This document shows, one piece after another, positions 1-5,014 of a stretch of DNA of 5,014 bases. The notes under the pieces are model-generated. The model was given only the letters and a program-made list of their open reading frames with translations, was not told the DNA's origin and did not search any database. Numbering within the stretch: position 1 is the stretch's first letter; every line of letters begins with the position of its first letter. This DNA is from an uncultured Eubacteriales bacterium (GTDB lineage: Bacteria; Bacillota; Clostridia; Oscillospirales; Oscillospiraceae). Location: the NCBI GenBank assembly GCA_900545495.1, contig UQZJ01000033.1:1-5014 (forward strand), in the 5' to 3' direction. Made by a program: the position numbers and the translations under genes.

Positions 1-37
1 GTATAAGCGTGGGTTCATCATATTTGGTGTGGTATCT

Positions 38-166
38 TTAACTATGGGAAACTCCGGACTCCCACTTGCTCACCGCCTGACGGGAGACCTGCAGCTGCTC
101 GGCAAACTGCTCCTGTGTCAGGCCGCTGCCGCGGCGCACCGATGCAAGCTGTTCTCCAAATGACAT
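38..166 (-). pseudogene. Truncated XRE-family helix-turn-helix regulator (42 codons)
   Basis: Reading the minus strand from the ATG at 166-164 gives a 42-residue peptide beginning MSFGEQLASVRRGSGLTQEQ and ending SRQAVSKWESGVSHS before a TAA at 40-38. This is the N-terminal part of an XRE/Cro-type DNA-binding domain. The LTQEQFAEQLQVSRQAVSKW stretch (residues 16-35) covers the helix-turn-helix and recognition helix. A GGAGG ribosome binding site lies 9 nt before the ATG, and an extended -10 promoter lies further upstream, so the start looks genuine. Family members normally continue after WESG with two more helices of the fold and often a C-terminal sensor or membrane part; here a stop comes eight codons after the conserved Trp. 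DNA beyond the stop (1-46) is visibly richer in A and T than its neighbours. Most likely this is a gene broken by frameshift, deletion or insertion. A functional micro-protein is less likely because the fold would be incomplete. Confidence 0.62.
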
Positions 167-195
167 AGTCTCGTTCCTCCGTTCCTCTTGCCGAC

Positions 196-223
196 AGTGT
201 AGCACGTTCGCCGGATTTGTCTA
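196..223 (-). promoter_or_regulatory. Promoter of the truncated HTH gene
   Basis: On the minus strand TAGACA (plus 218-223) is followed after 16 nt by TACACT (plus 196-201), which carries the TG of an extended -10 (TGCTACACT). Transcription would begin about 20-25 nt before the ribosome binding site of the HTH remnant. Both boxes differ from consensus by one or two bases, so this is a plausible sigma-A promoter, not a proven one. Confidence 0.5.
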
Positions 224-225
224 TC

Positions 226-278
226 ACCTTTAGGTTGCGGCGGTCAATTTTTTGAAAAAACCCGCGCAACCTGAGGTT
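226..278. repeat. Inverted repeat in the divergent intergenic region
   Basis: AGGTTGC (232-238) is mirrored by GCAACCT (266-272). The intervening bases carry a second, imperfect pairing: GCGG near 239-243 with CCGC, and TTTTTT 248-253 with AAAAAA 255-260. Each outer arm is also half of a small dyad, ACCTTTAGGT at 226-235 and AACCTGAGGTT at 268-278, so ACCT/AGGT half-sites occur four times in 53 bp. The repeat lies between two divergent promoters, just upstream of the HTH gene's promoter. It could be an operator for an autoregulating HTH repressor, or an RNA hairpin. The role is inference. Confidence 0.45.
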
Positions 279-340
279 TACATTCCTCATTATAACGGAT
301 TCCCCCCGAAAATGCCACAGGATTTTTCCGGCGAAGCGGG

Positions 341-369
341 TTGCACAGCGGCGGAAAGTCAGGTATACT
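341..369 (+). promoter_or_regulatory. Sigma-A promoter of the RNA methyltransferase gene
   Basis: TTGCAC at 341-346 and TATACT at 364-369 are separated by exactly 17 nt, a good match to the vegetative sigma-A promoter. The expected transcript start is near 376. That excludes the in-frame TTG at 341 and the ATG at 371 as start codons and supports translation from the ATG at 407, leaving a leader of about 30 nt with a CGAGGT ribosome binding site at 392-397. Confidence 0.7.
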
Positions 370-406
370 GATGGGTACGAATTTGAACGAGCGAGGTACG
401 CCGACT

Positions 407-1522
407 ATGGTAACATATATGATCCCCTGCCTGCTGGGGCTGGAAAAGCTGGTGTCCGACGAGGTGAAGCGCCTTGGCTTACAGGATGTCCGCGCGGAGA
501 ACGGGCGCATCCTGTGCCGGGGCTCCATGGCGGACTGTGCGCGACTGAACATCAACCTGCGCTGCGGCGCACGGGTGATGCTGGTGTTGGGGCAGTTCCC
601 CGCCCTCAGCTTTGAGGAGCTGTTTCAGGGCGTGCGCGCCATCCCCTGGGAGGACTATCTCCCCCGGGACGCGGCGTTCCCGGTAAAGGGCTACGCCATC
701 TCCTCCCAGCTCCACGCGGTGTCCGCCTGCCAAAGCATCATCAAAAAGGCCATGGTGGAGCGGCTGAAGGCCGCCTACGGGCTGGAGCAGTTCCCGGAGA
801 CGGGCGTGAAGTATCAGGTGCGGTTTTCCATCTTCAAGGACGAGGCCGCCATCTGTCTGGACACCTCCGGCGAGGGACTGTACAAGCGGGGCTACCGGGC
901 CGTGGGCGTGGAGGCGCCGCTGCGGGAGACGCTGGCGGCGGCACTGGTGACCCTCAGCCGCTACCGGGGGCGCGACCCGTTCTGCGACCCGTTCTGCGGC
1001 AGCGGCACCATTCCCATCGAGGCGGCGCTCATCGCCAAGAACCGCGCACCGGGTCTGGACCGTCGGTTCGACGCCCAGCGGTGGGAGTTCCTGCCCGGTC
1101 AGGTGTGGATGGACGCGGCGGACGAGGCGCAGGACAAGGAGTTCCACGGACAGTACGACATCTGGGGCGGCGACATCGACCCCCGCGCCGTGGACATCGC
1201 CCGGGACAACGCCCGGAAAGCCGGCGTAGACGACTGCATCCGCTTTGAGGTGGCGGACGCCGCCAAATTCCACCGGGACAGCCAATACGGCCAGCTGGTG
1301 ACCAATCCCCCCTACGGCGAGCGGCTGCTGGAGCGGCAGGAGGCCGAGGAGCTGTACCGGATGCTGGGCAAGGTGTGGAAGACCCTGCCGGATGGCTGGC
1401 GGACACTGGTACTCAGCAGCCACACGGAGTTCGAGCGGGCCTTCGGCCGGCCGGCGGACAAGAAGCGCAAGCTGTACAACGGCATGATCAAATGCGACGT
1501 TTTCATGTACGGCAACGTGTGA
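407..1522 (+). CDS. rlmL: THUMP-domain class I SAM-dependent RNA methyltransferase (RlmL/YpsC family)
   Basis: This 371-residue protein is predicted to be a cytoplasmic methyltransferase that modifies a guanosine of large-subunit rRNA at N2. That is the role of the RlmL half of E. coli RlmKL; YpsC of Bacillus has the same single-unit layout. The N-terminal part (about residues 1-60) begins MVTYMIPCLLGLEKLVSDEV, typical of the family. A THUMP RNA-binding domain follows to about residue 155, then a Rossmann methyltransferase domain. Visible catalytic-domain motifs are the SAM-binding DPFCGSGT (194-201), the acidic GGDIDP (254-259), a VADA motif with D284, and the NPPY active-site motif (300-303) typical of amino-N-methyltransferases. 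No RlmK-like second methyltransferase domain is present. The start at 407 is chosen because it follows a GAGGT site by 9 nt, lies just after a good promoter, and gives the usual family N-terminus. The exact rRNA target cannot be read from sequence, so the symbol is by family. Confidence 0.88.
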   Translation: MVTYMIPCLLGLEKLVSDEVKRLGLQDVRAENGRILCRGSMADCARLNINLRCGARVMLVLGQFPALSFEELFQGVRAIPWEDYLPRDAAFPVKGYAISSQLHAVSACQSIIKKAMVERLKAAYGLEQFPETGVKYQVRFSIFKDEAAICLDTSGEGLYKRGYRAVGVEAPLRETLAAALVTLSRYRGRDPFCDPFCGSGTIPIEAALIAKNRAPGLDRRFDAQRWEFLPGQVWMDAADEAQDKEFHGQYDIWGGDIDPRAVDIARDNARKAGVDDCIRFEVADAAKFHRDSQYGQLVTNPPYGERLLERQEAEELYRMLGKVWKTLPDGWRTLVLSSHTEFERAFGRPADKKRKLYNGMIKCDVFMYGNV

Positions 1523-1565
1523 ACAGCGGCGATATCCGGCGCAACGGCCGTTAATTTTCAATTTG

Positions 1566-1596
1566 TTCACTTTCTTTTCTGCCGTCATGGTACAAT
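1566..1596 (+). promoter_or_regulatory. Extended -10 promoter of the lipid kinase gene
   Basis: TACAAT at 1591-1596 is preceded by TG one base upstream (TGGTACAAT), an extended -10 element. The best -35 candidate is TTCACT at 1566-1571 with a long 19-nt spacer, acceptable because extended -10 promoters depend less on the -35. A start near 1603 would give a leader of about 40 nt. Read-through from the gene upstream is also possible, because no clear terminator lies between. Confidence 0.5.
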
Positions 1597-1643
1597 GCTA
1601 ATGAATTCTTAAACTTTTGCTTGGCTCGAGGAGGCAACCCAAG

Positions 1644-2585
1644 ATGAAGCACGTTTTCATCATCAATCCCACTGCGGGCAAGGCGGACAGCCGCCAAAAG
1701 ATATACGATATGGCGGATGCGCTGCGGACAAAGCACAATCTGGACGTCCAGTGCATCCTGACAAAGAAGCAGGGTCACGCCACGGAGATTGCCCGGCGGC
1801 TGTGTGACAGCGGCGAGGAGCTGCGGTTCTACGCCTGCGGCGGCGACGGCACCGTCAACGAGGTGGCCAACGGCATCATCGGCTACGACAATGCCGCCAT
1901 GACCGTCATTCCCGTCGGCACCGGCAACGACTTTCTCAAGAACTTCGGCGACGATCTGGAGAAGTTCCGGGATGCAGAGAACCTGTGGGACGGCCCCCAG
2001 TTCCCCATAGACGCCATCGACGTCAACGGCCGCATCGCTCTGACCATCGCCTGCTCCGGCATCGACGCGCGGGTGGCGCGGGACGTACATAAGTACAGCG
2101 AAAGCCCCCTGCTGGACGGCAAGAGCAGCTACATCTACTCGCTGGCGGTGAACTTCCTGTTCAAGGGCATCGCCTCCCACTGGACGGTGACGCTGGACGA
2201 TGTGGCGGTCAAGGGCGACTGGTCGCTGGTGGCCGTGTGCAACGGCCGTTACTACGGCGGCGGCTTTATGCCCGTGGCGGAGGCGCGGATGGACGACGGT
2301 GTGCTGAACACGCTGGTGGTCAAGGCCGTGACCCGCCGGACGTTCCTGAAATTCGTGGGTCCCTACTCCAAGGGCGACTATCACAAGTTCCCCCATGCGG
2401 CGCACTGTTCCACGCCCAAGGTCATCCGGATCCAGTCGGACAAGCCGGATATCGTCACCTGTCTGGACGGTGAGTGCGTCACCAATCAGGACGTGACCAT
2501 CAAAATGGCCGACAAGAAGCTGAATTTCTTCGGCCCCGTCGGGTGCAGCTGCAACCGCACCGCACGGGAGCCGAGTCTGAGTTGA
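1644..2585 (+). CDS. Diacylglycerol kinase family lipid kinase (DgkB/YegS/BmrU type)
   Basis: This 313-residue protein belongs to the diacylglycerol/sphingosine/NAD-kinase-like superfamily and is predicted to phosphorylate a lipid alcohol, probably diacylglycerol, with ATP at the inner face of the membrane. In Gram-positive bacteria DgkB recycles diacylglycerol released by lipoteichoic acid synthesis. The N-terminal MKHVFIINPTAGK (1-13) is the typical first strand and loop. The nucleotide-binding GGDGTVNEV (66-74) and PVGTGNDF (90-97) motifs are intact. In the C-terminal beta-sandwich domain, MDDG (216-219) and DGE (275-277) match the metal-binding and catalytic acidic residues known in DgkB. 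There is no signal peptide or membrane segment, and the length is normal. The ATG at 1644 is preceded by AGGAGG at 1629-1634 with 9 nt spacing, so the in-frame TTG at 1617 is rejected. Substrate is uncertain, since YegS-like relatives use other lipids; no symbol is assigned. Confidence 0.88.
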   Translation: MKHVFIINPTAGKADSRQKIYDMADALRTKHNLDVQCILTKKQGHATEIARRLCDSGEELRFYACGGDGTVNEVANGIIGYDNAAMTVIPVGTGNDFLKNFGDDLEKFRDAENLWDGPQFPIDAIDVNGRIALTIACSGIDARVARDVHKYSESPLLDGKSSYIYSLAVNFLFKGIASHWTVTLDDVAVKGDWSLVAVCNGRYYGGGFMPVAEARMDDGVLNTLVVKAVTRRTFLKFVGPYSKGDYHKFPHAAHCSTPKVIRIQSDKPDIVTCLDGECVTNQDVTIKMADKKLNFFGPVGCSCNRTAREPSLS

Positions 2586-2623
2586 ACATTTTGTGAATTT
2601 TTCAAATTTTCCCTGTTTCCCCC

Positions 2624-2651
2624 TTGCAAATCATGAATAGTGTGGTATGAT
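2624..2651 (+). promoter_or_regulatory. Sigma-A promoter of groES-groL
   Basis: TTGCAA at 2624-2629 and TATGAT at 2646-2651 are spaced by 16 nt. Transcription should begin about 2657-2659, at the first bases of the CIRCE palindrome. Bound HrcA would therefore cover the start site and block RNA polymerase, the standard arrangement in Firmicutes. Confidence 0.75.
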
Positions 2652-2654
2652 AAG

Positions 2655-2691
2655 CAGCGTTAGCACTCAGATATATCGAGTGCTAACGCTG
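2655..2691. promoter_or_regulatory. CIRCE operator (HrcA binding site)
   Basis: The core TTAGCACTC (2660-2668), nine spacer bases and GAGTGCTAA (2678-2686) match the CIRCE consensus exactly. The palindrome continues without mismatch for five more bases on each side, giving 14-bp arms from CAGCG on the left to CGCTG on the right. HrcA is known to bind this element and repress chaperone genes until heat or misfolded protein titrates it through GroEL. The element also lies in the 5' leader, where it could form an RNA stem-loop, about 40 nt before the groES ribosome binding site ends. Confidence 0.97.
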
Positions 2692-2732
2692 ACTTAGTTT
2701 TTCAATATTTAGTATATGAGGAGGAAGCAGCT

Positions 2733-3017
2733 ATGAAACTGACACCGCTTGCTGACCGCGTGGTGCTGAAGATGACCGAGCCGGAGGAGACCACCAAGGG
2801 CGGCATCATCCTGACCGGCTCCGCCAAGGAGAAGCCCTCCGTGGCAGAGGTGATCTCTGTGGGCCCCGGCGGCACCGTGGACGGTAAGACCGTGGTGATG
2901 TCCGTGAAGGCCGGCGACAAGGTCATCACCGACAAGTACGCCGGCACCAAGGTGACGCTGGAGGATGTGGAGTACATCATCGTCAAGCAGAGCGACATTC
3001 TGGCCATCGTGGAGTAA
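2733..3017 (+). CDS. groES: Co-chaperonin GroES (10 kDa chaperonin)
   Basis: This 94-residue protein forms the seven-subunit lid that caps the GroEL cavity in an ATP-dependent cycle in the cytoplasm. It starts MKLTPLADRVVLKM, the classic first strand of the Cpn10 fold. The mobile loop that contacts GroEL is seen at about residues 17-32 with its GGIIL contact segment at 23-27. The roof and barrel strands follow (VGPGGTVDG, GDKVITDKYAGTKV). It ends with the usual DILAIVE segment. Length is standard. AGGAGG at 2719-2724 lies 8 nt before the ATG. The gene is first in the operon, under the CIRCE-controlled promoter, and its stop is 18 nt before groL. Confidence 0.98.
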   Translation: MKLTPLADRVVLKMTEPEETTKGGIILTGSAKEKPSVAEVISVGPGGTVDGKTVVMSVKAGDKVITDKYAGTKVTLEDVEYIIVKQSDILAIVE

Positions 3018-3035
3018 AAGTAGGAGGTAAGTTAT

Positions 3036-4667
3036 ATGTCTAAGATCATCAAGCGCGGCGATGAGGCCCGCAAGGCACTGGAAGCCGGCGTCAATCAGCT
3101 GGCGGATACCGTTAAGGTCACGCTGGGCCCCAAGGGCCGCAACGTGGTGCTGGATAAGAAGTTCGGTACGCCCCTGATCACCAACGACGGCGTGTCCATC
3201 GCCAAGGAGATCGAGCTGGACGATCCGTTTGAGAACATGGGCGCACAGCTGGTGCGCGAGGTGTCCACCAAGACCAACGATGTGGCCGGTGACGGCACCA
3301 CCACCGCCACCCTGCTGGCACAGGCCATGATCCACGAGGGTCTGAAGAATCTGGCCGCAGGCGCCAACCCCATCGTCATGAAGAAGGGCATGGCCAAGGC
3401 CGTGGAGGCCGCTGTCAGCGCCATCAAGGAGCAGAGCCAGAAGGTCAACGGCACCGCCGATATCGCCCGCGTCGGCACTGTCTCCTCCAGCGATGAGACC
3501 ATCGGCAAGCTCATCGCCGAGGCCATGGAGAAGGTCTCCGCCGACGGTGTTATCACCATTGAGGAGTCCAAGACCGCCGAGACCTATTCCGAGGTGGTGG
3601 AGGGCATGATGTTCGACCGCGGCTACATCACCCCCTACATGGCCACCGATATGGAGAAGATGGAGGCTGTGGTGGACGATCCCTACATCCTCATCACCGA
3701 CAAGAAGATCTCCGTCATCAGCGACATCCTGCCCCTGCTGGAGCAGATGCTCCAGAGCGGCAAGAAGCTGTTCATCATCGCCGAGGACGTGGAGGGCGAG
3801 GCTCTCAGCACCCTGCTGGTCAACCGTCTGAAGGGCGTTCTGAACGTGGTGTGCGTCAAGGCCCCCGGCTTCGGTGATCGCCGCAAGGAGATGCTGCAGG
3901 ATATCGCCGTGCTGACCGGCGGTCAGGTCGTCAGCGAGGAGTTCGGTCTTGCTCTGAAGGACACCACCATTGATATGCTGGGCCGCGCCCGCCAGATCAA
4001 GGTCACCAAGGAGAACACCATCATCGTGGACGGCATGGGCGATCCCCAGGCTATCAAGGACCGTGTGGCTCAGATCCGCGCCCAGATCGGCGTGACCACC
4101 AGCGAGTACGACAAGGAGAAGCTGCAGGAGCGTCTGGCCAAGATGGCCGGCGGTGTGGCTGTCATCAAGGTGGGCGCCGCTACCGAGACCGAGATGAAGG
4201 AGAAGAAGCTCCGCATTGAGGATGCTCTGAACGCCACCAAGGCCGCCGTTGAGGAGGGCATCGTGGCCGGCGGCGGCACCATCTACGTCAACGTCATCCC
4301 CGCCGTCACAGCGCTGCTGAATAGCACCGAGGGTGACGAGCGCGTGGGCGTACAGCTGGTTGCCAAGGCTCTGGAGGCTCCTATCCGTCAGATCGCAGCC
4401 AACGCCGGTATCGACGGCAGCGTGGTGCTGGAGAAGGTCCGCAGCGCCGAGAAGAACGGCTTCGGCTTCGACGCCTATAAGGAGGAGTACTGCGACATGA
4501 TCGCCAGCGGCATCGTGGATCCCGCCAAGGTGACCCGCAGCGCACTGGAGAACGCCGCCAGCGTGTCCGGCATGGTGCTGACCACCGAGTCTCTGGTGGC
4601 CGACAAGCCCCAGCCCCCCGCTCCGGCTCCCGCCGCACCCGACATGGGCGGCATGGGTATGTATTAA
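3036..4667 (+). CDS. groL: Chaperonin GroEL (60 kDa chaperonin)
   Basis: This 543-residue protein is the double-ring ATPase chaperonin that encloses and folds non-native proteins with GroES. Equatorial domain segments are about residues 1-132 and 407-520; intermediate parts are about 133-189 and 374-406; the apical domain is about 190-373. Key residues are present: D51 (as TNDGVS), the ATP-binding DGTTT at 86-90, catalytic D396 in IEDALNAT, and the substrate/GroES-binding face around GYITPYM (196-202). The AGANP, PGFGDRRKEML and VAGGGT motifs are intact. The C-terminal tail is Pro/Ala-rich and ends in DMGGMGMY, a short version of the Gly-Met tail. An AGGAGGT site at 3022-3028 lies 7 nt before the ATG. 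It is the last gene of the HrcA-controlled operon and is followed by a strong terminator. Confidence 0.98.
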   Translation: MSKIIKRGDEARKALEAGVNQLADTVKVTLGPKGRNVVLDKKFGTPLITNDGVSIAKEIELDDPFENMGAQLVREVSTKTNDVAGDGTTTATLLAQAMIHEGLKNLAAGANPIVMKKGMAKAVEAAVSAIKEQSQKVNGTADIARVGTVSSSDETIGKLIAEAMEKVSADGVITIEESKTAETYSEVVEGMMFDRGYITPYMATDMEKMEAVVDDPYILITDKKISVISDILPLLEQMLQSGKKLFIIAEDVEGEALSTLLVNRLKGVLNVVCVKAPGFGDRRKEMLQDIAVLTGGQVVSEEFGLALKDTTIDMLGRARQIKVTKENTIIVDGMGDPQAIKDRVAQIRAQIGVTTSEYDKEKLQERLAKMAGGVAVIKVGAATETEMKEKKLRIEDALNATKAAVEEGIVAGGGTIYVNVIPAVTALLNSTEGDERVGVQLVAKALEAPIRQIAANAGIDGSVVLEKVRSAEKNGFGFDAYKEEYCDMIASGIVDPAKVTRSALENAASVSGMVLTTESLVADKPQPPAPAPAAPDMGGMGMY

Positions 4668-4707
4668 GCGCCTGCACCGGGCGTGTAAGCTCCGCAAAAG
4701 ATTTTCG

Positions 4708-4757
4708 AAAGGGTGCGGCGGCTGTGCCGCCGCACCCTTTTTCCCTTTTTTCTCCCG
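4708..4757 (+). terminator. Intrinsic terminator of groES-groL
   Basis: A perfect 15-bp stem, from AAAGGGTGCGGCGGC (4708-4722) to its complement at 4726-4740, has a three-base TGT loop and leads straight into T-rich runs (TTTTT then CCC then TTTTTT). The GC-rich stem plus U-tract is a textbook strong Rho-independent terminator. It lies 40 nt after the groL stop and before the separate tRNA promoter. Confidence 0.95.
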
Positions 4758-4774
4758 AACCCGCAAAAAAGCTG

Positions 4775-4804
4775 TTGACAAACGGCAGGTCCATATGGTA
4801 TAGT
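4775..4804 (+). promoter_or_regulatory. Strong sigma-A promoter of the tRNA operon
   Basis: A consensus TTGACA (4775-4780) is followed after 18 nt by TATAGT (4799-4804), which also has the TG of an extended -10 (TGGTATAGT). Transcription should begin near 4811, giving a leader of about 19 nt before the tRNA-Met. A near-consensus promoter fits stable RNA expression. Confidence 0.88.
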
Positions 4805-4829
4805 AACTCGTGCCTGTCGAGGACGACAT

Positions 4830-4906
4830 GGCGGCGTAGCTCAGTTGGCTAGAGCATGCGGTTCATACCCGCAGTGTCACCGGTTCAAATCCAGTCGCCG
4901 CTACCA
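4830..4906 (+). tRNA. tRNA-Met (anticodon CAT), elongator type
   Basis: The cloverleaf is complete with an encoded CCA. The acceptor stem is GGCGGCG with CGCCGCT (ending in a G1-U72 wobble), the D stem GCTC/GAGC, and the anticodon stem TGCGG/CCGCA around loop TTCATAC, with anticodon CAT at 4864-4866. The variable loop is GTGTC and the T-loop TTCAAAT, with discriminator A73. It is the elongator and not the initiator because it lacks the C1-A72 mismatch and the GGG/CCC anticodon-stem pairs. A lysidine-modified tRNA-Ile2 also has CAT, but this body resembles Firmicutes elongator Met, so Met is favoured. The T stem ACCGG/CCAGT carries a C51-A63 mismatch (4881 opposite 4893), unusual for this highly conserved molecule. 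Confidence 0.9.
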
Positions 4907-4908
4907 GA

Positions 4909-4938
4909 ACCGGAGAGATGCGAGAGCATCTCTCCGGT
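4909..4938 (+). repeat. Perfect hairpin with GAGA tetraloop between two tRNA genes
   Basis: ACCGGAGAGATGC (4909-4921) and its exact complement (4926-4938) flank GAGA, a GNRA tetraloop, giving 13 uninterrupted base pairs. It starts two bases after the CCA of tRNA-Met and ends 21 nt before tRNA-Glu. No T-tract follows (the next bases are AACCCTCGAC), so it is not a standard terminator. It could be a processing or 3'-end barrier structure in the precursor, or a remnant of an attenuator. The function is not known. Confidence 0.85.
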
Positions 4939-4959
4939 AACCCTCGACACAACAAACAC

Positions 4960-5014
4960 GGCCCGTTGGTCAAGTGGTTAAGACACGGCCCTTTCACGGC
5001 TGTAACATGGGTTC
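4960..5014 (+). tRNA. tRNA-Glu (anticodon TTC), partial at window end
   Basis: The 5' half and anticodon arm are clear: acceptor strand GGCCCGT, D arm GTC/GAC with loop AAGTGGTTAA, and anticodon stem CGGCC/GGCTG around loop CTTTCAC, which sets the anticodon as TTC. The sequence runs through variable loop TAAC and T-stem ATGGG to TTC, then stops at the window end, so the T loop, acceptor 3' strand and CCA are missing from view. It is very similar to known Firmicutes tRNA-Glu. It lies 53 nt after tRNA-Met, with no new promoter seen, so it is probably the second gene of the same transcript. Confidence 0.92.

Noticed and set aside
371..373. An upstream in-frame ATG for the methyltransferase.
   Set aside because: It lies right after the -10 box, before the predicted transcript start, and has no ribosome binding site; the ATG at 407 has both support and the family N-terminus.
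974..997. A 12-bp direct repeat, GACCCGTTCTGC twice, encoding DPFCDPFC at the SAM-binding motif of the methyltransferase.
   Set aside because: As I recall the family, its members carry a similar residue pattern (RGREPF.DPFCGSG) at this spot with the same spacing, so it is probably not a recent duplication or insertion.
1537..1558. A possible terminator after the methyltransferase: CGGC/GCCG stem, or the AACGGCCGTT palindrome, followed by a TTTT run.
   Set aside because: The stem is only 4 bp with a 6-base loop (the palindrome has no loop), and the T-run is short and displaced. Too weak to call.
479..1588. A 369-codon minus-strand open frame across the methyltransferase gene.
   Set aside because: Low-complexity Val/Leu/His/Arg-rich translation typical of an antisense frame in high-GC DNA; the opposite strand carries clear methyltransferase motifs.
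1551..2405. A 284-codon minus-strand open frame across the lipid kinase gene.
   Set aside because: Antisense shadow of a gene with intact GGDG and PVGTGND motifs; no ribosome binding site or family signature of its own.
2586..2620. AT-rich near-repeats (GAATTTTTCAAATTTTC) after the lipid kinase, considered as a terminator.
   Set aside because: Pairing is only A-T and short, with no GC stem; it is more likely an AT-rich region upstream of the groES promoter.
2709..4829. A 706-codon open frame on the minus strand antisense to groES-groL.
   Set aside because: It is a shadow of GC-rich groES/groL codons: repetitive His/Leu/Gly/Asp composition, no family resemblance, and it runs through the terminator and tRNA promoter. 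The plus-strand genes are certain.

Overview
The window looks like chromosomal DNA from a GC-rich Gram-positive anaerobe of the class Clostridia, probably Oscillospiraceae (Flavonifractor/Oscillibacter/Lawsonibacter-like). Direct signs are strong AGGAGG ribosome binding sites 7-9 nt before each start, a perfect CIRCE operator before groES-groL, and high-GC third codon positions. The tRNA genes are of Firmicutes type, and the Met tRNA has its CCA encoded. The family-level assignment is inference from the style of the proteins; no search was run.

Layout: (1) Positions 38-166, minus strand, hold a very short ORF that is the start of an XRE-type helix-turn-helix regulator. It stops just after the conserved SKWESG segment, where AT-rich DNA begins, so it is probably a broken gene. 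(2) Positions 167-406 form a divergent regulatory region with an inverted repeat, a minus-strand promoter for the HTH remnant and a plus-strand promoter at 341-369. (3) Positions 407-1522 encode a THUMP-domain, SAM-dependent RNA methyltransferase of the RlmL/YpsC family. (4) Positions 1644-2585 encode a diacylglycerol-kinase-family lipid kinase with its own extended -10 promoter. (5) Positions 2624-4757 are a complete heat-shock operon: sigma-A promoter, CIRCE, groES, groL and a strong intrinsic terminator. (6) Positions 4775-5014 begin a tRNA operon: a near-consensus promoter, elongator tRNA-Met(CAT), a perfect GNRA-capped hairpin, and tRNA-Glu(TTC), which is cut by the window end.

How the parts relate: the contents are mostly housekeeping (RNA modification, lipid turnover, protein folding, translation). 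groES and groL are one transcription unit repressed by HrcA through CIRCE; hrcA itself is not in the window. The methyltransferase and lipid kinase lie in the same direction and may be partly cotranscribed, since no convincing terminator separates them. I see no new multi-gene system. The points most worth a second look are in the tRNA operon: a T-stem mismatch in tRNA-Met, a hairpin between the tRNAs, and an 8-bp inverted repeat that could clamp the tRNA-Met precursor. The truncated HTH gene at the left edge is the other.
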